DNA of 64,000 nucleotides, taken from assembly GCA_004556565.1 (NCBI GenBank), contig SFGN01000006.1:21392-85391 (forward strand). The letters run 5' to 3'. A program made the position numbers and the translations under genes. Within the stretch, counting starts at the first letter, position 1, and every line of letters starts with the position of its first letter. The stretch is from Lachnospiraceae bacterium (lineage in GTDB: Bacteria > Bacillota_A > Clostridia > Lachnospirales > Lachnospiraceae). Below are positions 16,824 through 25,117 of the stretch, piece by piece. The notes beneath the pieces were generated by a model that saw nothing but the letters and a program-made list of their open reading frames with translations, was not told where the DNA came from and made no database searches.

Positions 16824-17108
16824 ATGTCAGGAAAAAGTACATTATATTCAAATCTGTCATATAAGGATTTATATACGGAGCTATTGTCATATGAAAGGAG
16901 CGGCATCAGTCTCTTGATCGACGGAAGCACGGCGAGTCCGATGCAGGTGGTTCAGGCATATATGACAAAAGAAGAAGGAAGCTATATGCGGGATTATGAG
17001 ATGGATCCGGAGGGATATATAAAAACTCTTTCATTTGTAGATATTAATAAGAAAGGAGAACATGGCCAGCCGCAGCCCCCCTATACGCAGACTGGCGAAA
17101 ATTTATAG
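16824..17108 (+). CDS. Small conserved-looking protein, unknown function
   Basis: A 94-residue acidic, Tyr-rich cytoplasmic protein (MSGKSTLYSNLSYKDLYTEL) with no signal peptide, membrane helix or recognised motif. AAAGGAACGGG lies just upstream of the ATG. The composition looks like a real protein (a structured first 80 residues, then a Pro/Gln-rich tail), but I do not recognise the family. It precedes the GH18 gene by 143 bases and may share its promoter. Confidence 0.5.
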   Translation: MSGKSTLYSNLSYKDLYTELLSYERSGISLLIDGSTASPMQVVQAYMTKEEGSYMRDYEMDPEGYIKTLSFVDINKKGEHGQPQPPYTQTGENL

Positions 17109-17251
17109 AATACTTAAGAATGTGTAAAAAATTGCTAAAAAGATGATTTCGTAATGACGAAGCAAGACGAAACATGATATACTGTCTGTAATACTTGGAT
17201 AAACTATTACATGCGGGCAGTTGAACATCTGCCGGCGTGAGGAGGTATGAG

Positions 17252-19111
17252 ATGGACGAGAGAGAAGTGCGGGAAGAACGGCAGAGAAACCGACCGGAAA
17301 CAAGAAGGACAGGAAGCCGGAGAAGGAGAAACAGCCGGGCAAGGCGGAGGAGAAAACTGATCCGCAGAATATTATTGTTCCTGGTTATTATAATACTGGT
17401 TGCTGCGGCAGGAGGATTCTTTATTTGGAAAAAGTATGGTCCATCAAAAGAGAAGGCCGATTTGAATAAATATTATGGATTGACACAGGAAGAAGATCTT
17501 GCAGTAGTGATTAATAACCGGATAGCAAAGAGCCGTACGGACGGTATGCCGGCGGGACGCATTATTGACGGGCAGCCTTATGTGGAATATTCCGTGGTAA
17601 GAGACTATATCAATGAACGATTTTACTGGGACCCGAATGAGAATATCATGTTATATACTTTGCCGAACGGGAATGTTTCGGTTACGGTCGGAAGCAGTGA
17701 TTACACCTCAGTGACGGATCGGAAGAGTAAAAATTATGTGATCCTGAAGACAGAAGGACGAGTGGCTTACATTGCCCTGCCGTTTGTCCAGGAATATACC
17801 GGAATGGATTTCAGTGTTTATGAGAACCCGAACCGTGTATCAATCACGTGCGGAGGACAGACTGTGCAGACGGCTGTTTTAAAGAAAGATACCGAAGTCC
17901 GTTATCAGGGCGGTGTAAAAAGCCCGATTCTCACAACTGTGAAAAAATCTGATAAAGTGACCGTCCTGGAAGATGAAGATGACTGGAAGAAGATTGCGAC
18001 ATCGGACGGTTTTATAGGTTATGTGAAAACCGGTACATTAAAGAAGATGACAGAAGAAACAATTACGCAGAATTTTGAAGAACCGGAATACACGAACAGG
18101 ACAGTGGACTACATTATCAATATGGCATGGCATAACGTTGAACATGAGGATGCCAACAATTATGTGCTTCAGACGATCGCACAGACAAAAGGTCTGACAA
18201 CTATTGCACCGACATGGTTCAGTATCGCGGATGTGGATGGAAATCTGTCATCAATCGCAGACTCTGACTATGTGAATTATGCACATCAAAGCAATCTGGA
18301 TGTGTGGGTGGTGCTGCGTGATTTTCATGGCGGAATTAATTCCTATGACGAGACATATCAGGTGTTGAGTTATACTTCCAAAAGGGAACGGCTTGCCAAT
18401 CAGGTGATAGGCGCGGCGCTGCAGGCAGGTGTGGACGGAATCAATCTCGATTTTGAATTGATTTCCACAGAATGCGGAGAGCATTATATACAGTTTGTCA
18501 GAGAACTGTCGGTCAAGTGCCGTCAGAACGGATTGGTATTTTCTGTCGATAATTATGTGCCCCAGCCATACAATGAGCATTATAATCTTAAGGAGCAGTC
18601 GGTTGTGGCAGATTATGTAGTGATCATGGCTTATGATGAACATACGGAAGGCTCTTATGAGGCCGGCTCGGTTGCTTCTTATAATTATACAAAACAGGGC
18701 ATTGAAGATGCACTGGAATCTGTACCGAAGGAGAAACTGGTTGCGGGAATTCCGTTTTACACCAGGCTCTGGTTCGAGACGATGAAGACTGAAGAAGAAC
18801 TGAGAGAGCAGGAGGGAACTGATGCGGCAGCATATCTGTATAACGTAAGCAGCACGGCGCTGGGCATGGATGAAGCACTTCAGACAGTGCAGAATGCCGG
18901 TGTACAGATTGAGTGGAATGAAACGGCCAAACAGAATTATGCACAGTGGGATGCGGACGGAGGCACATATAAAATATGGCTTGAAGATGCGCAGTCACTG
19001 GAAGAAAAGCTGAAGCTGATCAAGGCTGAGAATCTGGCAGGAGTTGCCGAGTGGAAGCTGGGTGCAGAGAATACGGCAATCTGGGATCTGATCCTCCAGT
19101 ATGTAAATTAG
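17252..19111 (+). CDS. Membrane-anchored GH18 glycosidase with SH3 domain
   Basis: A 619-residue protein with a very basic N-terminus (RRTGSRRRRNSRARRRRK), one membrane anchor (about 40-58), a copper-amine-oxidase-N-like stalk domain (about 85-205), an SH3-like domain (about 205-265) and a glycoside hydrolase family 18 barrel to the end. The GH18 catalytic motif DxxDxDxE appears as DGINLDFE (about 394-401; the second Asp is Asn), keeping the proton-donor Glu. Related clostridial and bacillar proteins (YaaH/SleL/YdhD type) act on spore cortex or wall N-acetylglucosamine, so a role in peptidoglycan or spore wall metabolism is likely. The start is ATG 17252 after GAGGAGG; the longer frame from 17237 would include that site. 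Confidence 0.85.
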   Translation: MDEREVREERQRNRPETRRTGSRRRRNSRARRRRKLIRRILLFLVIIILVAAAGGFFIWKKYGPSKEKADLNKYYGLTQEEDLAVVINNRIAKSRTDGMPAGRIIDGQPYVEYSVVRDYINERFYWDPNENIMLYTLPNGNVSVTVGSSDYTSVTDRKSKNYVILKTEGRVAYIALPFVQEYTGMDFSVYENPNRVSITCGGQTVQTAVLKKDTEVRYQGGVKSPILTTVKKSDKVTVLEDEDDWKKIATSDGFIGYVKTGTLKKMTEETITQNFEEPEYTNRTVDYIINMAWHNVEHEDANNYVLQTIAQTKGLTTIAPTWFSIADVDGNLSSIADSDYVNYAHQSNLDVWVVLRDFHGGINSYDETYQVLSYTSKRERLANQVIGAALQAGVDGINLDFELISTECGEHYIQFVRELSVKCRQNGLVFSVDNYVPQPYNEHYNLKEQSVVADYVVIMAYDEHTEGSYEAGSVASYNYTKQGIEDALESVPKEKLVAGIPFYTRLWFETMKTEEELREQEGTDAAAYLYNVSSTALGMDEALQTVQNAGVQIEWNETAKQNYAQWDADGGTYKIWLEDAQSLEEKLKLIKAENLAGVAEWKLGAENTAIWDLILQYVN

Positions 19112-19125
19112 TCCCGGAAGGAAAG

Positions 19126-19183
19126 AAACGTCCTCTTTTTGCATATATATCAAAAGAGATATGCAAAAAGGGGATGTTTTTTT
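19126..19183 (+). terminator. Strong terminator that overlaps the start of cwlD
   Basis: Bases 19126-19146 pair with 19159-19179 over 21 positions (two G-U), followed by a T run to 19183. The 3' arm contains the in-frame ATG 19161 and the AAGGGG ribosome binding site of the next gene. Confidence 0.8.
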
Positions 19184-20030
19184 GCGTAAAAAAGCAGGGA
19201 TAATTTTGATAATGGTATTGCTGGCAGGAATAATTGTCATCAGTCAGAAAACCGGAGATTATCTGTATGGAAGCGTGAAGCAAAAAAATAATGAACAGAG
19301 GGATGAAGAAAGTGATATAGAAGAAAATGTGGAGGAAAATGAAAAAGGAAATGCAGAGAATAATAAAGAAGTAAGTGAGGAAACAGATACAAAAGAGGGG
19401 CTGCCGGAGAATGACGCAGACGCTGAGGAAACAGCGGCAGAAACGTCCGAACCCGTGATCGTTGTGGATGCCGGACACGGGGGAAGTGATCCGGGAAAGA
19501 TTGGGATCAATGATGCTCAGGAGAAAGACGTAAATTTGATAATTGCGGTGAAACTGCAGAAAATGCTTAAGGAAAAAGGGATAAAAGTTATTATGACACG
19601 GGAAGATGAAAACGGGCTTGCAGATTCTAAGGTGGAAGATTTAAAAGCAAGGGTTGCAGTTATTAATAAAAACAGCCCGGATCTGGCAGTATGTATTCAC
19701 CAGAACAGTTATTCTGACGAGAGAATTCATGGTGCCCAGGTGTTCTATTATACGCATTCTGCGGAAGGGGAGAAAGCCGCACTGATCATGCAGGAGGCAC
19801 TTCTGGAAATTGACCCGGAGAATTCGCGTGAGGCAAAAGCAAACACTACCTATTACATGTTGAAAACTACAAAGCCGCCGGTCCTTATTGTGGAGTGCGG
19901 GTTTTTGAGCAATCGGGAGGAGGCGGAAAAGCTTGTCACGGATGAATACCAGGAGCAGGTCGCAGAAGCGGTCACAAAGGGCATTTTAGAATATCTTGAG
20001 TCAAAAAGTGGTAATCAGCCCTCGTTTTGA
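19182..20030 (+). CDS. cwlD: N-acetylmuramoyl-L-alanine amidase (CwlD-like)
   Basis: Amidase_3 family zinc amidase. CwlD initiates muramic-delta-lactam formation in the spore cortex, which marks cortex for germination enzymes. The protein has an N-terminal membrane anchor (about 4-20), a Glu/Asn-rich acidic linker (about 30-90) and the catalytic domain with VVDAGHGGSDPG, the second zinc-region HQNSYSDERIHGAQVFY and the catalytic ECGFLSN. I prefer TTG 19182 as the start (AAGGGG at 19169-19173); ATG 19161 would extend the protein by seven residues into the terminator stem. Its initiation region is buried in the terminator of the GH18 gene, so read-through or a separate promoter must be involved. 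A general amidase role remains possible. Confidence 0.82.
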   Translation: MRKKAGIILIMVLLAGIIVISQKTGDYLYGSVKQKNNEQRDEESDIEENVEENEKGNAENNKEVSEETDTKEGLPENDADAEETAAETSEPVIVVDAGHGGSDPGKIGINDAQEKDVNLIIAVKLQKMLKEKGIKVIMTREDENGLADSKVEDLKARVAVINKNSPDLAVCIHQNSYSDERIHGAQVFYYTHSAEGEKAALIMQEALLEIDPENSREAKANTTYYMLKTTKPPVLIVECGFLSNREEAEKLVTDEYQEQVAEAVTKGILEYLESKSGNQPSF

Positions 20031-20076
20031 ACAAAAGACGATTCTTTTTTTACATAAATGATGTTATAATGTGTCT

Positions 20077-21615
20077 ATGAAAACGATAATGAAAAAAATT
20101 GATGAAAAAAATATGGATATGCAAGTGATTCAGGAAGCCGGAGAGATTTTAAAAAACGGAGGTCTTGTTGCGTTCCCGACTGAGACAGTATATGGCCTGG
20201 GAGCGAATGCCCTGGATGAGGAGGCGGCGAAAAAAACGTATGCGGCAAAAGGCCGTCCGTCAGATAATCCGTTGATTGTTCACATTGCAGAAGTTCAGGC
20301 TCTGGAGAAAATTGTGGATAACGTTTCCCGGGAAGCGGAGGTGCTTGCAGCGCGTTTCTGGCCGGGACCGCTGACGATGATATTTAAAAAGAGCGGGATT
20401 GTGCCTTACGGGACAACAGGAGGGCTGGAGACGGTTGCCGTGCGTATGCCGTCAAACAAGATCGCCAGAGAATTGATTCTGGCGGCAGGCGGATATGTAT
20501 CCGCCCCAAGTGCGAACACATCCGGCAGACCGAGTCCGACCACTGCGGCTCATGTCATGGACGATATGGACGGGAAGATTGAGATGATCCTGGATGGAGG
20601 AAGCGCAGAAATCGGTCTGGAGTCTACGATCGTGGACATGACGGCAGAGCCGCCGATGATTTTGAGGCCGGGCGCCATTACGGCGGACATGCTGGAGCAG
20701 GTGATCGGTTATGTAAGCATTGATGAAACAGTGCTGGGCATTGAGAGTGACAAAGCGCCGAAAGCACCGGGAATGAAGTATCGCCATTATGCGCCGAAAG
20801 CCAGGCTTATGATCGTGGAAGGAAATATCCGTGAGGAAGTACTTGCAATCAGGCAGCTTGCATTTGATGCAATTCAAAAAGGAAAGCATGTCGGAATTAT
20901 AGCTTCAGCTGAAACGATCGGGTATTATTCTAACGGAATTATAAAAAATATCGGCAGCAGAGAAAATGAAAAAACCATTGCAAGGAATTTGTATGCTGTT
21001 CTTCGTGAATTTGATGAAGAACAGGTAGATGAGATTTACAGTGAATCTTTCGCACTGGCGGGAATAGGCAATGCGATCATGAACCGTCTTGAAAAAGCGG
21101 CGGGGCATTTGAGGATTTCGGCATCTGCCGTTATAAAAAGGCAGAAGTACAGAAGAATAGTTTTTGTCAGTGCAACAGATACATGTACCGGTCCGATGGC
21201 GGCGGAGATGCTGCGGCAGAAGAAGCTGTATCAGGAATATGTAATTGACTCCCGCGGCATGGTGGTCCTTTTTCCGGAACCGGTCAATCAGAAAGCGGAG
21301 GCCGTCATGAAAAGTGCCCGGATGTCTATGACAGAGCATAAAGCTGCTGCGTTCACATCCGCAGATTATGGAACAGGGATTTTGGTTCTGACAATGGACC
21401 GGGGACAGAAGGAAAAGATTATCGCAGAATACGGGGATGAAGGGAATGTGTTTACCTTGTGTGAATATGTCGGTGAGGATGAAGAAATATTAAGTCTTCA
21501 CGGGAAACCGTTGACAGAATACGGAAAACGTCTGGAATTGCTTTCTAAGTTAATTGATAAGTTGACAGAAAAGCTTAACAAGGCTGCGGAAGAAGGGAGT
21601 ATGGAAAATGTCTGA
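20077..21615 (+). CDS. Threonylcarbamoyl-AMP synthase (Sua5/YwlC) fused to a degenerate LMW phosphatase domain
   Basis: The N-terminal part (about 1-200, PTETVYGLGANAL and KGRPSDNPLIVHI) is the YrdC/Sua5 domain that makes threonylcarbamoyl-AMP for the tRNA t6A modification. Residues about 205-345 form the Sua5 C-terminal domain. From about 358 to the end a low-molecular-weight protein-tyrosine-phosphatase-like domain is fused. Its P-loop, normally VCTGNTCRSP, reads VSATDTCTGP: nucleophile Cys replaced by Ser and the loop Arg by Thr. The phosphatase half should therefore be inactive. In Bacillus, ywlC neighbours the arginine phosphatase gene ywlE, which may explain the origin of the fusion. 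The start MKTIMKKIDEK at 20077 follows the family pattern; the ribosome binding site is weak. It overlaps the next gene by eight bases. Confidence 0.85.
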   Translation: MKTIMKKIDEKNMDMQVIQEAGEILKNGGLVAFPTETVYGLGANALDEEAAKKTYAAKGRPSDNPLIVHIAEVQALEKIVDNVSREAEVLAARFWPGPLTMIFKKSGIVPYGTTGGLETVAVRMPSNKIARELILAAGGYVSAPSANTSGRPSPTTAAHVMDDMDGKIEMILDGGSAEIGLESTIVDMTAEPPMILRPGAITADMLEQVIGYVSIDETVLGIESDKAPKAPGMKYRHYAPKARLMIVEGNIREEVLAIRQLAFDAIQKGKHVGIIASAETIGYYSNGIIKNIGSRENEKTIARNLYAVLREFDEEQVDEIYSESFALAGIGNAIMNRLEKAAGHLRISASAVIKRQKYRRIVFVSATDTCTGPMAAEMLRQKKLYQEYVIDSRGMVVLFPEPVNQKAEAVMKSARMSMTEHKAAAFTSADYGTGILVLTMDRGQKEKIIAEYGDEGNVFTLCEYVGEDEEILSLHGKPLTEYGKRLELLSKLIDKLTEKLNKAAEEGSMENV

Positions 21616-22096
21616 TAAAAGAGAAGATTACCTGTCCTGGGACGAGTATTTTATGGGGGTGGCAATTCTTTCCGGAATGCGTTCAAAAGACCCGGGCACG
21701 CAGGTAGGGTGCTGCATCGTCAGCAAAGACAACAGGATACTGTCTATGGGGTATAATGGATTCCCTACAGGGTGTTCCGACGATGAATTTCCCTGGGCGA
21801 GGACGGGGGAAGACCCGCTTAAAATTAAATATCTGTATTCCACGCACAGTGAGCTGAACGCGATCCTTAATTACAGGGGCGGCAGTCTCAGGGGGGCAAG
21901 GCTGTACGTGTCGCTGTTTCCGTGCAATGAATGTGCAAAAGCAATCATCCAGTGCGGGATAGAAGAGGTTATTTATGACTGTGATAAGTATGCAGACACA
22001 CCGGGAGTGATTGCCTCTAAGAAAATGATGGATGCTGCCGGAGTGAAATATCATCCGTATAAAAGAACGGACCGCGAGATCAGGATTCATGTTTAG
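21608..22096 (+). CDS. dCMP deaminase (ComEB family)
   Basis: Zinc-dependent cytidine/deoxycytidylate deaminase family enzyme converting dCMP to dUMP for thymidylate synthesis. The 162-residue length fits. Zinc and catalytic residues are visible as HSELNA (His 79, Glu 81) and PCNEC (about 104-108). It starts within the end of the Sua5 fusion gene (eight-base overlap), preceded by GAAGAAGGGAG, so the two are translationally coupled. Confidence 0.9.
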   Translation: MSDKREDYLSWDEYFMGVAILSGMRSKDPGTQVGCCIVSKDNRILSMGYNGFPTGCSDDEFPWARTGEDPLKIKYLYSTHSELNAILNYRGGSLRGARLYVSLFPCNECAKAIIQCGIEEVIYDCDKYADTPGVIASKKMMDAAGVKYHPYKRTDREIRIHV

Positions 22097-22326
22097 GTGA
22101 AAGCAGAGGATAATGCCGGAAATCAGGCAAAGCTGTCTGGGAACAGAAGGCGGGAATTCCTTGTACGGGCAGGTAAAAAGAATAAATATCTGGAATAAGA
22201 CAGATGTCAGCGTAATATAATCAGATGAGAGATATCTTCTGCCTCCTAAAGTTAAAGGTAGACGGCGGCGGAAAACGTACACAGTATGAGGGGCTCTCAA
22301 ATCTGATCAGATCCGGAGGTGCAGGG

Positions 22327-22536
22327 ATGGGCAGTAAGCTGACATCTGTTTTTGTGAATTTTATCGTGCGTGCGGCTGTAGGGATGGCATTGATTTTCTT
22401 CATCAATCAGTACCTGCTGACCGATAATAACCTATTAAATGTAGGACTGAACACAACATCCTTTTTGACATCGGGAATCCTTGGAATTCCTGGGGTCTGC
22501 CTTCTTTATGGTATTTTGTTTTATCAGAATTTGTGA
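22327..22536 (+). CDS. bofA: Pro-sigmaK processing inhibitor BofA family protein
   Basis: A 69-residue membrane protein with two hydrophobic segments (about 6-30 and 40-67) and the BofA pattern VNFIVRAAVGMALIFFIN ... LNTTSFLTSGILGIPGVCLLY. In B. subtilis BofA with SpoIVFA holds the SpoIVFB protease inactive in the mother cell until forespore signalling. In this lineage the target is uncertain, because many Clostridia make SigK differently. The start is ATG 22327, six bases after GGAGG. A 230-base gap separates it from the dCMP deaminase; that gap shows only short hairpins (TGCC...GGCA at 22114, CTGT...ACAG near 22132). Confidence 0.8.
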   Translation: MGSKLTSVFVNFIVRAAVGMALIFFINQYLLTDNNLLNVGLNTTSFLTSGILGIPGVCLLYGILFYQNL

Positions 22537-22572
22537 GGATTTCACAAAAAAATGCATTTTTGAAAAACGGTC

Positions 22573-22601
22573 TGGACATTTCAAAAGTCCATGTTTATAA
22601 T
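22573..22601 (+). promoter_or_regulatory. Promoter of the Tad/Flp pilus operon with dyad in the spacer
   Basis: TGGACA (22573-22578) and TATAAT (22596-22601), 17 bases apart. TGGACATTTCAAAAGTCCA across the -35 and spacer (22573-22591) is a near-perfect inverted repeat, a candidate operator. The leader to cpaE is about 355 bases. Confidence 0.65.
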
Positions 22602-22750
22602 ACGAATCACACAGCAGACATCGAAGCTGCTGTCTTATCCCGGTTTGGGTGCGGGATATATCTTAGGGTTGGATGGACTTTCAATTCAACATCAAATAAT
22701 TATTTCGAGCCGTATTTTCGCGGCAAAGCTTTTCAAACAATTTTTGATCC

Positions 22751-22925
22751 GGGGCACATGTCAATTTAACAATTTTATTGTCCTGGGGCATATGTCAGTT
22801 TAACGATTTTATTGTCCCGGGCATATGTCAGTTTAACGATTCTATTGTCCCGGGGCATATGTCAGTTTAACGGTTCTATTGCCCCGGCCACATGTCAGTT
22901 TGACGGTTCTATTGTCCCGGGTACA
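22751..22925 (+). repeat. Tandem array of 33-34 bp repeats upstream of the pilus operon
   Basis: Five copies plus a partial sixth of a 33-34 bp unit: TGTCAGTTTAACG, then A/T-rich ATTTTATTGTCC and GGGGCAYA. Unit starts (the GCA of GGGGCA) fall near 22754, 22788, 22821, 22855 and 22888. There are no unique spacers, so this is not CRISPR. It lies in the 5' leader between promoter and cpaE. Confidence 0.85.
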
Positions 22926-22961
22926 GAGCTGTTTTCACGATTTATGAAAAGGAGGGATAGG

Positions 22962-23906
22962 TTGCATGTAAAAAATTTTGTGATCTGCGATACGGAGCAG
23001 CAGTACGCCAGAAATCTTCTGCAGATGCTGAATCGGAAGAAAAAAACGTCATTTCAGTTTTATCTGTTTCATTCTCCTAAAGAAGCGGAAAAATTTGCGG
23101 AGCAGAAGCCGGTGCATACTTTGCTGATCAGCGGAGAGTGCCCGGCAGATCAGAGACGGAAGATAGAGGCTGCCTTCAGATATGTACTTGTAAAAGATGA
23201 AAAAGAGCCCCTTCAGCCTGATGAAAAAGGGGTATACCGGTATCAGAGTGCGGAGGCTGTCTGGAATCTGATCGTAAACGAATCGGAAGAGAGCCCCCGT
23301 TCCCACATAACAGGAGAACTGATAGGCATATATTCGCCCGTTCACCGGATCGGCAAGACGAAGTTTGCGCTGTCTATGGGCAGGAAGCTTGCCCAAAAGA
23401 TGCCGGTTCTTTACCTGAATCTTGAGGAATATGCCGGTGAGGAGTTCTATTTTCAGGGGAAATCAGAGCTTCCCCCAAAGCATCTGGGTGATCTGATCTA
23501 TGATTTCAGGCAGGAACGAAAGAATCTGGGAATCCGTATCAGTATGATGGCAGGGCAGCTCGGAAATATGGATTATATCCGTCCCATGCCCTATGTACAG
23601 GATTTCCGGGAGGTTACAGGAGAGGAGTGGCAGGCACTGCTCGGCAGAATCCGGGAGCAGTGTATTTATGAGAAAATCATACTGGATCTCGGGGACAGTG
23701 TGAATGGTCTGTTTCAGATATTGGAACAATGTAACGTGATTTACACACCTTACATAGAAGAACCGCCTGCTCTGGAGAAACTGAACCGTTATACAGAAAA
23801 CCTTCGCAGATGCGGCATGGAGAGTATTCTGGAAAAGACGATACAGAAAAAAATGAAACCGAAGGAAAGCGGGAAAAGGAGCAGGGTGACGGAGAAAAAT
23901 GGATGA
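22962..23906 (+). CDS. CpaE/TadZ-like pilus ATPase-fold protein
   Basis: First gene of the Tad pilus operon. TadZ/CpaE proteins are MinD/ParA-fold localisation factors for the Flp machinery. The 314-residue protein has an N-terminal receiver-like half (FVICDTEQQYARNLLQML) and a C-terminal MinD-like half with a degenerate P-loop, YSPVHRIGKTKFAL (about 124-137). The canonical KGGxGKT is eroded, but the signature Lys-Thr is kept. DLGD near residue 245 is the Walker B-like segment. The start is taken as TTG 22962, six bases after GGAGG (22951-22955). An ATG at 22944 and the upstream frame through the repeat array are less likely. It overlaps cpaF by eight bases. Confidence 0.75.
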   Translation: MHVKNFVICDTEQQYARNLLQMLNRKKKTSFQFYLFHSPKEAEKFAEQKPVHTLLISGECPADQRRKIEAAFRYVLVKDEKEPLQPDEKGVYRYQSAEAVWNLIVNESEESPRSHITGELIGIYSPVHRIGKTKFALSMGRKLAQKMPVLYLNLEEYAGEEFYFQGKSELPPKHLGDLIYDFRQERKNLGIRISMMAGQLGNMDYIRPMPYVQDFREVTGEEWQALLGRIREQCIYEKIILDLGDSVNGLFQILEQCNVIYTPYIEEPPALEKLNRYTENLRRCGMESILEKTIQKKMKPKESGKRSRVTEKNG

Positions 23907-25110
23907 GCAGAGATTATACAGGCGGGTGATGGAGCGAATAGACATGAGCCGGGAAATCGGAGATGAAGAGCTGACCGACCTGATAAGAGAAGTGCTCCGG
24001 GAAGCGGCGGAAGAAGAATATATGCCTTTGCGGGAGCAGGTATATTTAAGCAGACAATTATTCCATTCTTTCCGAAAGCTGGATGTGCTTCAGGAGTTGA
24101 TAGAAGACGATTCTGTCACCGAGATAATGGTGAATGGGACGCAGGATATTTTTCTGGAGAAAAATGGAAGGATCTATTGTTCAGACAGGCATTTTGTGTC
24201 AGAGGAAAAGCTGGAGGATGTGATTCAGCAGATAGTAGCCGGGACAAACCGATATGTGAATGAGTTATCACCCATTGTCGATGCAAGGCTGGAGGACGGC
24301 TCCAGGGTAAATGTGGTTTTAAAGCCGGTGGCTTTGGATGGACCGGTCATGACAATACGGAAATTTCCGAAGGAAAAAGTGACTATGGGACAATTGATAG
24401 CATGGGGAAGCATATCCCCGGAAGCCGCTGCATTTTTGGAAATTCTTGTAAAGGCAAAATATAACATATTCATCAGCGGCGGAACCGGTTCGGGCAAGAC
24501 AACTTTTTTGAATGCATTGTCTGATTATATTCCGAAGGATGAAAGAGTAATTACAATTGAAGATAATGCTGAACTTCAGATCCGGGGCGTACCGAATCTG
24601 GTCAGACTTGAGGCGCGGAACGCAAATCTGGAAGGAGAAGGGGCAATCACGATCAGAGATTTAATAAAATCGGCACTTCGGATGCGCCCGGACAGAATTA
24701 TTGTCGGAGAGGTGAGGGGAGAGGAGACTGTTGATATGATTTCTTCCGCTATGCTTAACGGGCACAGCGGTTCCTTGTCTACCGGACATGCGAACAATCC
24801 GGCGGATATGCTGCACAGGATTGAAACGATGATGATGATGGGGATTGATCTTCCGCTTATGGCAATCCAGCGCCAGGTCGCGTCGGCACTCGATATTATT
24901 ATCCATCTCGGCAGGTTAAGAGATAAGACAAGAAAAGTCCTGCAGATTACGGAAATACTTGGATATGAAGAAGGGAAGATACAGATGCAGACGTTGTATG
25001 AATTTCAGGAGGAGGGGATGAAGAATGAGAAAGTTCAGGGAGTACTGGTGAAGGCTGCGGACCTGGTTCACAGGGACAAGCTGCTGGCAGCAGGATATTC
25101 ATGTCCGTGA
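23899..25110 (+). CDS. cpaF: Tad pilus assembly ATPase CpaF/TadA
   Basis: Secretion ATPase that powers Flp pilin assembly at the cytoplasmic membrane. The 403-residue protein has an N-terminal helical region, the PAS-like segment DDSVTEIMVNG, Walker A GGTGSGKTTFLNAL (about 194-207), the Asp box TIEDNAELQI, Walker B RIIVGEVRGEE and the His box GHSGSLSTGHANNP. All motifs look intact. It is translationally coupled to cpaE and its end overlaps the apparent original start of the tadB-like gene. Confidence 0.95.
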   Translation: MDEQRLYRRVMERIDMSREIGDEELTDLIREVLREAAEEEYMPLREQVYLSRQLFHSFRKLDVLQELIEDDSVTEIMVNGTQDIFLEKNGRIYCSDRHFVSEEKLEDVIQQIVAGTNRYVNELSPIVDARLEDGSRVNVVLKPVALDGPVMTIRKFPKEKVTMGQLIAWGSISPEAAAFLEILVKAKYNIFISGGTGSGKTTFLNALSDYIPKDERVITIEDNAELQIRGVPNLVRLEARNANLEGEGAITIRDLIKSALRMRPDRIIVGEVRGEETVDMISSAMLNGHSGSLSTGHANNPADMLHRIETMMMMGIDLPLMAIQRQVASALDIIIHLGRLRDKTRKVLQITEILGYEEGKIQMQTLYEFQEEGMKNEKVQGVLVKAADLVHRDKLLAAGYSCP

Positions 25111-25117
25111 ATATATC

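Noticed and set aside
22097..22326. Riboswitch between dCMP deaminase and bofA
   Set aside because: Short hairpins are present, but none of the conserved cores I know (cobalamin, SAM, glycine, lysine) could be recognised.
22751..22925. CRISPR array
   Set aside because: The 33-34 bp units abut each other with no unique spacers, and no cas genes are nearby.
22812..22961. Coding extension of cpaE through the tandem repeats
   Set aside because: The repeat period is mostly 34 bases, not a multiple of three, and a good ribosome binding site precedes TTG 22962.
22602..22961. c-di-GMP riboswitch ahead of the Tad operon
   Set aside because: Searched for by eye because such operons are sometimes controlled this way; the conserved GEMM core is not present.
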